A program made the position numbers and the translations under genes. From Rhodobacteraceae bacterium UBA996 (GTDB lineage Bacteria; Pseudomonadota; Alphaproteobacteria; Rhodobacterales; Rhodobacteraceae), in assembly GCA_002291955.1 (NCBI GenBank), contig DBBA01000370.1:1-12366 (forward strand): a stretch of 12,366 nucleotides of DNA, written 5' to 3'. Below are positions 1-6,107 of this stretch, piece by piece. Every line of letters starts with the position of its first letter. Position 1 is the stretch's first letter. The notes beneath the pieces are model-generated. The model worked only from the letters and a program-made list of their open reading frames with translations. It did not search any database and was not told the origin of the DNA.

Positions 1-394
1 AGGAATGGCGGTCGCCAAAGGTGTTCGACACCTCGGCGATCACGGCCCAGAGCGCGCCGTCGGCCCGCCGGATCAGCCAGAAGCTAACCGGGTTGAACAC
101 ATGCCCCAGCATCCGGGGCTGGGCCATCAGCTCGATCCGGTCGGGGGCGGGCAACTGGTGCGCGGCCAGAACCTCGCGCACCCAGGCCGCCCCCCGGCCC
201 TGCCCCGGGGCCCCGCCGTGGTCCACGTCATGCAGGCTGACCGCGCCGCGAGCGTTGCGCCGGAACGGCCAGGGCGCGCGCACTGGCCCCTCGGCATCCA
301 GCAGCACGTAGTCCACGGTATAGCGGAACGCGTTCGCAACCGCGCCCCGCCGCCCGTGGAACGTGACCCCGGCGATATGGTCGAGCGTCGTCAT
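1..394 (-). CDS. DUF1365 family protein, C-terminus cut off by window edge
   Basis: The gene starts at an ATG at 394-392 and runs off the left edge, leaving about 131 N-terminal residues. Seen directly: an opening stretch with VTFHGRRG then AFRYTVDYVLLD, a central LMAQPRMLGHVFNPVSFW, and EVSNTFGDRH close to the edge. NPVSFW and EV-NTFG-RH are hallmarks of DUF1365 proteins, which are usually about 250 residues, so roughly half is present. Its ATG overlaps the stop of the FAD oxidoreductase upstream (ATGA), implying translational coupling. In many bacteria DUF1365, this oxidoreductase and a cyclopropane-fatty-acid-synthase-like methyltransferase sit together and are tied to modification of unsaturated membrane fatty acids. 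The biochemical activity of DUF1365 itself is not something the sequence reveals. The next gene of the operon would lie outside the window. Confidence 0.9.
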   Translation of the reverse strand, partial: MTTLDHIAGVTFHGRRGAVANAFRYTVDYVLLDAEGPVRAPWPFRRNARGAVSLHDVDHGGAPGQGRGAAWVREVLAAHQLPAPDRIELMAQPRMLGHVFNPVSFWLIRRADGALWAVIAEVSNTFGDRHS

Positions 395-1689
395 TCCGCG
401 GCCATCACCACCGGCGGACGTGCCGCCATCGCGTCCACCACATCGACGGCGGACGCCAGCCCGTCCTCGTGGAACCCGTTCTTCATCCACGCCCCGCAGA
501 ACCACGTGTTGCGCGTGCCGTTCATCGCCCGGATCGCCCCCTGCGCCGCCAGCGCCGCGTTGTCATAGACCGGGTGGCGGAACGTCACCTCGTCGTGGAT
601 CAGGTCCTCGCGGATGGGCCGGGTCGCGTTCAGCGTCACGAACAGGGGATCGTCCATCGGGATCGGCTGAAGCGAGTTCATCCAGTAGGTCAGGCCGATG
701 CGGTCGGTCGGACCGGCCTCATCCTCGACATAGACCCAGCTTGACCAGCACTTGCGGTTCTTCGGCATCTGCGCGGCATCGGCGTGCAGCACCACCCGGT
801 TGGGCTGATATCCGACCGCGCCCAGCGCCGCGCGCTCCTCGGGCGAGGCGTCGGACAGCATGGCCAGCGTGTCGTCCGCATGGGACGCGAACACCACGTC
901 GTCGAAGGGTTCCCAGTCACCGCCCTGCGCCCGCACCTCGACCAGACCGGCCGACCGGCGCACGCCCGCCACGGGGGCGCCCAGCCGGATGTCCACCCCT
1001 TGCCGGAACATCGCCGCACCCAGACGGCGGACGTATTCGACCGACCCGCCCTGCACGGTGTACCACTGGTGCTGCCCGGAATAGCTGAGCAGCGCGTGGT
1101 TCTCGAAGAAGCGCAGCATGGCGTGGGCGGGGAAATCCAGGATCTTCTCGCACGGGGTGGACCAGATCGCGCCCGAGAACGGCAGAAGATAGTAGTCGCG
1201 GAACCAGCGGCCCATGCGCAGCCGGTCCAGAAGCCCGCCGATGGTCAGCCCCGGTTCATGGGACAGGGCGAGCGCCTGGTTGTTGAACTTCACGATGTCG
1301 GCCAGCATCCGCAGGAACCGCGGATCGGCGGCGTTGCGGCGCTGCGCGAACAGGCTGTCCAGCGTGGCAAGCCCGTATTCCATGCGGCCGCCGCGCACGG
1401 AGGCGCCGAAGGTCATGCTGCTTTTGGCGACCGGCACGCCCAGGTCGTGGAACAGCGCGGTCAGGTAGGGGTAGTTGGCATGGTTGAACACGATGAAGCC
1501 GGTATCGACCGGCTGGTCGCCGCGCTTGCCCGCCATGACCGTGCGCGCATGGCCACCCAGCCGCCCCTCGGCCTCGAACAGGACCACGGCGTTGTCCTTC
1601 GCCAGCAGGTGCGCCGCCCCCATGCCCGAAATACCGGCGCCCACCACCGCGATCCGCCGTTGCGCGGCGCCCTGTCGTTCGAACGGCAT
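391..1689 (-). CDS. FAD-dependent oxidoreductase, COG2907 / flavin amine oxidase type
   Basis: A 432-residue flavoprotein. Residues 13-46 hold a Rossmann dinucleotide-binding site: the GxGxxG glycines are G17, G19 and G22, E39 would bind the FAD ribose, and GRLGGH follows at 42-47. Near the C-terminus the stretch WFCGAWMKNGFHEDGLASAV is the second FAD-contacting motif typical of this family. There is no signal peptide, so it is probably cytoplasmic or membrane-associated. The start at 1689 is supported by AGGAAGGA six bases upstream. It is the first gene of a leftward operon with the DUF1365 gene and is divergent from rpoE-chrR. Homologues in this setting have been annotated as cyclopropane/cyclopropene fatty acid synthesis proteins, and I recall the R. 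sphaeroides counterpart as a member of the RpoE regulon. A role in oxidising or desaturating phospholipid acyl chains is inferred, and the substrate is not visible in the sequence. Confidence 0.9.
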   Translation of the reverse strand: MPFERQGAAQRRIAVVGAGISGMGAAHLLAKDNAVVLFEAEGRLGGHARTVMAGKRGDQPVDTGFIVFNHANYPYLTALFHDLGVPVAKSSMTFGASVRGGRMEYGLATLDSLFAQRRNAADPRFLRMLADIVKFNNQALALSHEPGLTIGGLLDRLRMGRWFRDYYLLPFSGAIWSTPCEKILDFPAHAMLRFFENHALLSYSGQHQWYTVQGGSVEYVRRLGAAMFRQGVDIRLGAPVAGVRRSAGLVEVRAQGGDWEPFDDVVFASHADDTLAMLSDASPEERAALGAVGYQPNRVVLHADAAQMPKNRKCWSSWVYVEDEAGPTDRIGLTYWMNSLQPIPMDDPLFVTLNATRPIREDLIHDEVTFRHPVYDNAALAAQGAIRAMNGTRNTWFCGAWMKNGFHEDGLASAVDVVDAMAARPPVVMAAE

Positions 1690-1695
1690 GCCTGT

Positions 1696-1703
1696 TCCTT
1701 CCT
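1696..1703 (-). promoter_or_regulatory. Ribosome binding site of the FAD oxidoreductase gene
   Basis: On the minus strand this reads AGGAAGGA, a strong Shine-Dalgarno match, with a six-base spacer to the ATG at 1689. It fixes the start of the flavoprotein. Confidence 0.75.
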
Positions 1704-1765
1704 GACCTCATGGCTTCTACGTCTGCCACTCACGACCGGATTACAGGAAAAGTTGCCGGGCGCAC

Positions 1766-1795
1766 TGATCCAATCGTGAAGCCGGGGCGTAACAG
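1766..1795 (+). promoter_or_regulatory. Probable RpoE (ECF11) autoregulated promoter of rpoE-chrR
   Basis: The plus strand shows TGATCC at 1766-1771, then exactly 18 bases, then TAACAG at 1790-1795. R. sphaeroides RpoE recognises a -35 element TGATCC and a -10 element beginning TAA at this spacing, and transcribes its own operon. The -35 is a full match and the -10 matches in its first three bases. Transcription would begin near 1800-1803, leaving a leader of about 100 bases before the proposed rpoE start. Prediction is by eye against a remembered consensus, so the exact start site is uncertain. Confidence 0.7.
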
Positions 1796-1887
1796 TCACA
1801 TGTTCACGGGCGAAGTGTCTCAGGCCGAGGCGGGTTCCCAAGGCGTGCCGACCAGCTATGCTAGCGGCGCGAACGGATCCCGTACCC

Positions 1888-1893
1888 GGAAGG
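1888..1893 (+). promoter_or_regulatory. Ribosome binding site that favours a TTG start for rpoE
   Basis: GGAAGG at 1888-1893 lies eight bases before an in-frame TTG at 1902. The downstream in-frame ATG at 1926 has no comparable purine-rich site ahead of it (only ACCGAGACTGACGAG), so this element argues for the TTG. Confidence 0.5.
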
Positions 1894-1901
1894 CCCCCCG
1901 C

Positions 1902-2450
1902 TTGGCGAGCACCGAGACTGACGAGATGCACTGGGTGGCGTGCATGGCCCGGGTCCGCGATCATGCGGATCAGGCGGCCTTTGCGGCGCTGTTCCGGCAT
2001 TTCGCCCCTAGGGTGAAGGGGTTTCTGATGAAGTCCGGCGCGAGCGAGGCGCTGGCCGAGGAGTGCATGCAGGACGTGATGGCCACGGTCTGGACCAAGG
2101 CGGCGCTGTTCGATCCCGCGCGGGCCAGTCTCGCGACCTGGGTGTTCACGATCGCGCGCAACCGCCGGATCGACGCCTTCCGCCGCGACCGCCGCCCCGA
2201 GCCCGAGGATCTGACCTGGGGACCCGAGTCCGAACCCGACCAGGCCGACGTGATGGCGTTCCAGCAGGAGGCCGAGCGTCTGGCCGCCGCCATCGCCGAC
2301 CTTCCCGACAAGCAGCGCGATCTGATCGAGCGCGCGTATTTCGGCGATCTCAGCCATTCCGAGATCGCCGAGGCCACCGGACTGCCGCTCGGCACGATCA
2401 AGTCCCGAATCCGCCTGGCGCTGGACCGACTGCGCCACGCCCTGACATGA
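1902..2450 (+). CDS. rpoE: ECF RNA polymerase sigma factor RpoE (ECF11, singlet-oxygen response)
   Basis: From the TTG at 1902 the product is 182 residues; from the ATG at 1926 it would be 174. Both fit the group. Region sigma-2 is clear: FRHFAPRVKGFLMKSG, then WTKAALFDPARASLATWVFTIARNRRIDAFRRDRRPE read in pieces, with the region 2.4 part being WVFTIARNRRIDAFRRD. Region sigma-4 is LPDKQRDLIERAYF followed by the helix-turn-helix SHSEIAEATGLPLGTIKSRI. A longer open frame reaching back to 1710 would run through the promoter and is rejected. The stop overlaps the start of chrR (ATGA), the usual sigma/anti-sigma coupling. In R. sphaeroides RpoE directs core polymerase to genes protecting against singlet oxygen, and ChrR holds it inactive otherwise. 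The partner gene and promoter here support the same role, although the signal has not been tested in this organism. Confidence 0.93.
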   Translation: MASTETDEMHWVACMARVRDHADQAAFAALFRHFAPRVKGFLMKSGASEALAEECMQDVMATVWTKAALFDPARASLATWVFTIARNRRIDAFRRDRRPEPEDLTWGPESEPDQADVMAFQQEAERLAAAIADLPDKQRDLIERAYFGDLSHSEIAEATGLPLGTIKSRIRLALDRLRHALT

Positions 2451-3103
2451 GTACCCCGATGTCGATTGTGCACCACCTGCCCGACACGATCCTGATGGCC
2501 TATGCGGCGGGCAACCTGCCCGAGGCCTTCGGTCTGGTCGTGGCCACCCACGTCTCGCTGTGCGACGACTGCCGGACGCGGTTGCAGGCGTTCGAGGCGG
2601 TGGGCGGCACCGTGCTGGAAAGCGCCGGGGCGGCGGCAGTGTCGGAGGACTCGCTCGCGGCCACGATGCGGCTGATCGCGTCCCGCGCCAAGGACCCGAT
2701 CAAGGCGCGGATGCCCGCATCCGCCGTGTTCCCGGCGCCCCTGCGCGACTATGTGGGCGGCGATCTGGATGCGGTGCGGTGGCGGTCGGTCGCGGGGGGC
2801 GTGCGGCAGGCGATCCTCGCGTCCTCGCGCAGCGGCAGCGTGCGGCTTCTGTACATCCCGGGGGGCGCGGCGATGCCCGACCACGGCCACCGCGGCACCG
2901 AGATGACGATGGTCCTCAAGGGCGCCTTCCGCGATGCCGACGGCCGCTTTGCCCGCGGCGACGTGGAAGTGGCGACCGAAGCGACCTCGCACACCCCGGT
3001 GGCCGAGGCTGGCGAGGACTGCGTGTGCCTGGCCGCGACCGACGCGCCCTTGCGCTTCTCGGGCCTGATCCCGCGGATCGTGCAGCCGTTCTTCCGGATC
3101 TGA
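2447..3103 (+). CDS. chrR: ChrR zinc-dependent anti-sigma factor of RpoE
   Basis: A 218-residue protein, close to the 213 of R. sphaeroides ChrR. The N-terminal zinc anti-sigma domain has H10, H35, C39 and C42 (HVSLCDDC), matching the known ZAS ligands with a constant offset of four. The C-terminal cupin domain has H146, H148, E152 and H182 (DHGHRGTE, then SHTP), matching the second zinc site with an offset of five. C192 and C194 follow. In the model system the N-terminal domain alone binds and inhibits RpoE, while the cupin domain is needed for release by singlet oxygen. All ligands are kept, so the protein should be functional. It is soluble, with no membrane segment. Its ATG overlaps the rpoE stop. 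It ends 30 bases from the convergent rmuC. Confidence 0.95.
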   Translation: MSTPMSIVHHLPDTILMAYAAGNLPEAFGLVVATHVSLCDDCRTRLQAFEAVGGTVLESAGAAAVSEDSLAATMRLIASRAKDPIKARMPASAVFPAPLRDYVGGDLDAVRWRSVAGGVRQAILASSRSGSVRLLYIPGGAAMPDHGHRGTEMTMVLKGAFRDADGRFARGDVEVATEATSHTPVAEAGEDCVCLAATDAPLRFSGLIPRIVQPFFRI

Positions 3104-3133
3104 CGGCGCGGTCCCTGGACAGGCTGGTGGGGC

Positions 3134-4285
3134 CTACTCGCCCGCGCGCAGGACCGGCAGCGGCGCACCGTCCTCGGGCTCCGCGAAATCGAAGCTGTCG
3201 AGCCGCGCCGCCCGCTTGCCCGCCCGTTCCGCGGCGGTGCCGATCCCCTCGACGTCGCCGCGCGCCTGGTTGAAGTGCTGCGCCAGCCGGTCGGCGCGTT
3301 CCACGACCAGTTCCACGTCCCGGTGCAGAAGCCGCAGCGCCTTGCGGATCGCGCCCGCCTGTTCGCGCATCCGCGCGTCCTTCAGGATCGCCCGCATGGT
3401 GGTCAGCGTCGCCATGCAGGTGGTGGGCGACACAATCCAGACCTTGGCCGCGAACCCCTCGCGCACCAGATCGGCGAAGTTCGCGTGCAGTTCCGCATAG
3501 ACGGCTTCCGAGGGCAGGAACATCAGCGCGCCGTCGGCCGTCTCGCCGTCGAGGATGTAGCGCTCGGCGATGTCGCGGATGTGCTTGCGGACGGCCGTGC
3601 GCAGGGCCGCCTGCGCGTCGGCCACCGCGCGGGGGTCGATGGCGGTGCGCAGCGCCTCATAGGCTTCCAGCGGGAACTTGGCGTCCACGGCGATGGGGCC
3701 GGGGGGCTGGGGCAGGTGGATCAGAACATCCGCCCGCCGCCCGTTCGACAGGGTCGCCTGCGGGGTGAAGCTGTCGGGCGGCAGCGCCTTGCCGACGATG
3801 TCGAGCAACTGGATCTCGCCGAACGCGCCGCGGGTCTGCTTGTTCGACAGGATGTCCTGCAAGGACAGCACGTTGCCCGACAGCTTCTCGATGTTCGCCT
3901 GCGCCTTGTCGATGGCATCGAGCCGCGCCTGCAACGCGCCCAGCGACTGCGCCGTGCGCTGGGCCGAGCCCTGCAGGCTGTCGCCCATCGCCTGCGTCAC
4001 GTCCCCCAGGCGCTGCTCCATCAGGCCCAGCATCTGCGCCTGACCCCGGGCGGCGGCGTCCGACACCTGCGCCAGCCCGCCCGCCAGCCGGTTCTGCCCG
4101 TCGGACAGCGCCTGCACGCGGGAGGCGAGATCGTTCATCTGCCAGATGATCGGTTCGGCCATGCGCGCGGCCCGTCCCGCGCGCAGGACGGCCACGAAAA
4201 GCAGGATCAGGACAAGGGCAACCAGCACCGCGCCCAGCGCCAGCAGCACCTGCGGGTCACGCAGCACAAGGGGCAGCGCGTCCAT
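3134..4285 (-). CDS. rmuC: RmuC family protein (DNA recombination limiting)
   Basis: A 383-residue protein from the ATG at 4285-4283, which overlaps the mutL stop (TGATG). An apolar helix at about residues 13-34 (LLALGAVLVALVLILLFVAV) should anchor the N-terminus in the inner membrane. A long Gln/Ala-rich helical region (QALSDGQNRLAGGLAQ onward, to about residue 145) looks like coiled coil. The RmuC core follows with GAFGEIQLLDIVGKALPP, RRADVLIHLP, AVDAKFPLEAYEAL and KVWIVSPTTCMATLTTMRAI. The family has a PD-(D/E)XK-nuclease-like fold and in E. coli loss of rmuC raises inversion between short inverted repeats. The molecular reaction is not settled. Its place directly behind mutL suggests shared expression with mismatch repair. 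A longer start inside mutL is possible but would add a non-conserved 24-residue tail. Confidence 0.93.
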   Translation of the reverse strand: MDALPLVLRDPQVLLALGAVLVALVLILLFVAVLRAGRAARMAEPIIWQMNDLASRVQALSDGQNRLAGGLAQVSDAAARGQAQMLGLMEQRLGDVTQAMGDSLQGSAQRTAQSLGALQARLDAIDKAQANIEKLSGNVLSLQDILSNKQTRGAFGEIQLLDIVGKALPPDSFTPQATLSNGRRADVLIHLPQPPGPIAVDAKFPLEAYEALRTAIDPRAVADAQAALRTAVRKHIRDIAERYILDGETADGALMFLPSEAVYAELHANFADLVREGFAAKVWIVSPTTCMATLTTMRAILKDARMREQAGAIRKALRLLHRDVELVVERADRLAQHFNQARGDVEGIGTAAERAGKRAARLDSFDFAEPEDGAPLPVLRAGE

Positions 4286-6036
4286 CACGCCCGGCCGAAC
4301 AGGCGCTCGATGTCGGCCAGCCGCAGGGTGACGAAGGTCGGGCGCCCGTGGTTGCACTGGCTGGCGTTCGGCGTCGCCTCGATCTCGCGCAGAAGCGCGT
4401 TCATCTCGTCCGCGCGCAGGGCGCGGCCCGCGCGGACCGACCCGTGGCAGGCCATCCGCGACAGGACCGCGTCGATGCGGGCGGCGACGGCAGTGGTTGC
4501 GCCAAGGTCCGCCAGTTCATCGGCCACGTCGCGCAGAAGCCGCGCAGGGTCGGCCTGCCCAAGCTCTGCCGGCACCTCGCGCACCGCGACCGCGCCGGGA
4601 CCGAAGCCTTCGACGACCAGCCCGGCCTCGGCCAGCACATCGCCTGCGTCCAGCACCCGCGCCGCCGCCGGGCCAAGGTCCACGATCTCGGGGATCAGCA
4701 GGGGCTGGGTGCGCACCGTGCCCGCCGCCCGCTGCCGCTTCAGCCGCTCGTAGACCAGCCGTTCGTGCGCGGCGTGCTGGTCCACGATCACCACGCCGTC
4801 GGCGGTCTGGGCGACGATGTAGGTGCCGTGCACCTGCGCCTTGGCCGCGCCCAGCGGGTGATCGACCACGGGGTCGGGTTCCGCAGCAACCGGCGCCGCG
4901 GCAGGTTCGGCGAAACCTGCAAAGACCGCCGCCTGCGGCCGCGTCCAGCCCGCGCGGTCCATCTGGTAGACGCGCGGCGCCTCGGGGCGGGCCATCCCGG
5001 CCGCCGCCGACGCCAGCGTGGTCGCCGTGCGCGGCCCGGCCTCCGCCAGCGCCGCCCGCAGGCCCGACACCAGCAGCCCGCGCGCGGCGGACGGATCGCG
5101 GAACCGCACCTCGGCCTTGGCGGGGTGCACGTTCACGTCTACGAGCGACGGGTCGCAGGCCACATCCAGCACCGCCGCCGGATGCCGCCCGGCGGGCAGC
5201 ACGTCCATGTAGGCCGCGCGCAACGCCCCCAGCAGCAGCCGGTCCCGCACCGGGCGGCCGTTCACCGTCAGGAACTGTTCGACCCCCGCCCCGCGCGAGT
5301 ATGTCGGCAGGCCCGCCAGCCCCGTCAGCCGCAGCCCGTCGCGGTCCACATCCACCGGGATCGCGTTCGCGGCGAAGTCCGCGCCGATGATCCGCGCCGC
5401 CCGCGCGGCCAGCGAGTCGCCTGCGGCGGCGTCCAGCAGCACGCGCCCCTCGCCCTCGTCCACCTCGCGCAGGGTGAAGGCCACGCCCGGTTCGGCCAGC
5501 GCCAGCCGCCGCATCACCTCGACCACGGCCATGGTCTCGGCCCGCGGGGTGCGCAGGAACTTCAGCCGGGCGGGCGTGGCGAAGAACAGGTCGCGCACCT
5601 CGACCACCGCGCCGCGGGTCAGGGCGGCGGGCACGACCGGGCCCATGCGGCCCGCCTCGACCGTGATCCGCGCAGCGTCGAACCCGGCGGCGCGGGAGGT
5701 GATCGCCAGCCGCGCGACGGCACCAAGGGACGGCAGCGCCTCGCCCCGGAAGCCGAAGGACCGGATGTCCAGCAGGTCCGACCCGTCGATCTTGGACGTG
5801 GCGTGGCGGGCCAGCGCCAGCGGCAGGTCGGCGGGCGCCATGCCGCAGCCGTCGTCGGTCACGCGGATCAGGCGGATGCCGCCCTCGGCGATCTCGACCG
5901 TCACGCGGCGGGCACCGGCATCCAACGCGTTTTCCACCAGCTCCTTCACGGCGGACGCGGGGCGCTCCACCACCTCGCCCGCGGCGATGCGGTTGGCAGT
6001 CGCCTCGTCCAGTTGCCGGATCACCGGACGGGACAT
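4285..6036 (-). CDS. mutL: DNA mismatch repair protein MutL, endonuclease type
   Basis: From the ATG at 6036-6034 the protein is 583 residues. The N-terminal GHKL ATPase has the N-box ELVENALDAGA (E32, N36), DDGCGM (D61-G65) and ATSKI with FGFRGEALPSL. The C-terminal domain carries DQHAAHERLVYE, the metal-binding DQHA(x)2E(x)4E motif of MutL endonucleases, plus ACHGSV and QCNHGRPT. This MutL should nick DNA itself, as in bacteria lacking MutH, under the direction of MutS. An alternative ATG at 6057 would add seven residues (MTLHDPN). Neither start has a good ribosome site: AGGGG sits only one base before the 6057 ATG and nothing obvious precedes 6036. I chose 6036 because the conserved family begins a few residues before IRQL. 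It overlaps rmuC downstream and follows the M16 pair after about 71 bases. Confidence 0.96.
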   Translation of the reverse strand: MSRPVIRQLDEATANRIAAGEVVERPASAVKELVENALDAGARRVTVEIAEGGIRLIRVTDDGCGMAPADLPLALARHATSKIDGSDLLDIRSFGFRGEALPSLGAVARLAITSRAAGFDAARITVEAGRMGPVVPAALTRGAVVEVRDLFFATPARLKFLRTPRAETMAVVEVMRRLALAEPGVAFTLREVDEGEGRVLLDAAAGDSLAARAARIIGADFAANAIPVDVDRDGLRLTGLAGLPTYSRGAGVEQFLTVNGRPVRDRLLLGALRAAYMDVLPAGRHPAAVLDVACDPSLVDVNVHPAKAEVRFRDPSAARGLLVSGLRAALAEAGPRTATTLASAAAGMARPEAPRVYQMDRAGWTRPQAAVFAGFAEPAAAPVAAEPDPVVDHPLGAAKAQVHGTYIVAQTADGVVIVDQHAAHERLVYERLKRQRAAGTVRTQPLLIPEIVDLGPAAARVLDAGDVLAEAGLVVEGFGPGAVAVREVPAELGQADPARLLRDVADELADLGATTAVAARIDAVLSRMACHGSVRAGRALRADEMNALLREIEATPNASQCNHGRPTFVTLRLADIERLFGRA

Positions 6037-6058
6037 GTTGGGGTCATGCAGCGTCATG

Positions 6059-6068
6059 CCCCTAGGGG
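6059..6068. repeat. Perfect 10-base palindrome CCCCTAGGGG at the mutL 5' end
   Basis: CCCCTAGGGG is its own reverse complement and contains CTAG, a rare tetranucleotide in many proteobacteria. It ends one base before the upstream candidate mutL ATG at 6057, so it could act as a poor ribosome site or be chance. Function is unknown. Confidence 0.4.
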
Positions 6069-6107
6069 TAGCATGAGACCCCCGAGTCGGCCAGCCCGGC
6101 ACGCACC

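Noticed and set aside
1710..1901. In-frame N-terminal extension of rpoE from an ATG at 1710
   Set aside because: It would add 64 residues unlike any sigma factor region and would run straight through the predicted RpoE promoter at 1766-1795.
2005..2016. CCCTAGGG palindrome inside rpoE
   Set aside because: Short, within coding sequence, and explained by the codons of a conserved sigma-2 segment.
1461..2438. A 325-codon open frame on the minus strand crossing the divergent intergenic region
   Set aside because: It overlaps both the oxidoreductase in another frame and rpoE in antisense; its composition is typical of a shadow frame.
3104..3133. Intrinsic terminator between chrR and rmuC
   Set aside because: The only pairings are short or mismatched (for example CCTG/CAGG with a two-base loop) and there is no T-run.
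3275..4753. A 492-codon open frame on the plus strand opposite rmuC and the end of mutL
   Set aside because: It spans the overlap of two real genes in antisense and shows no family features.
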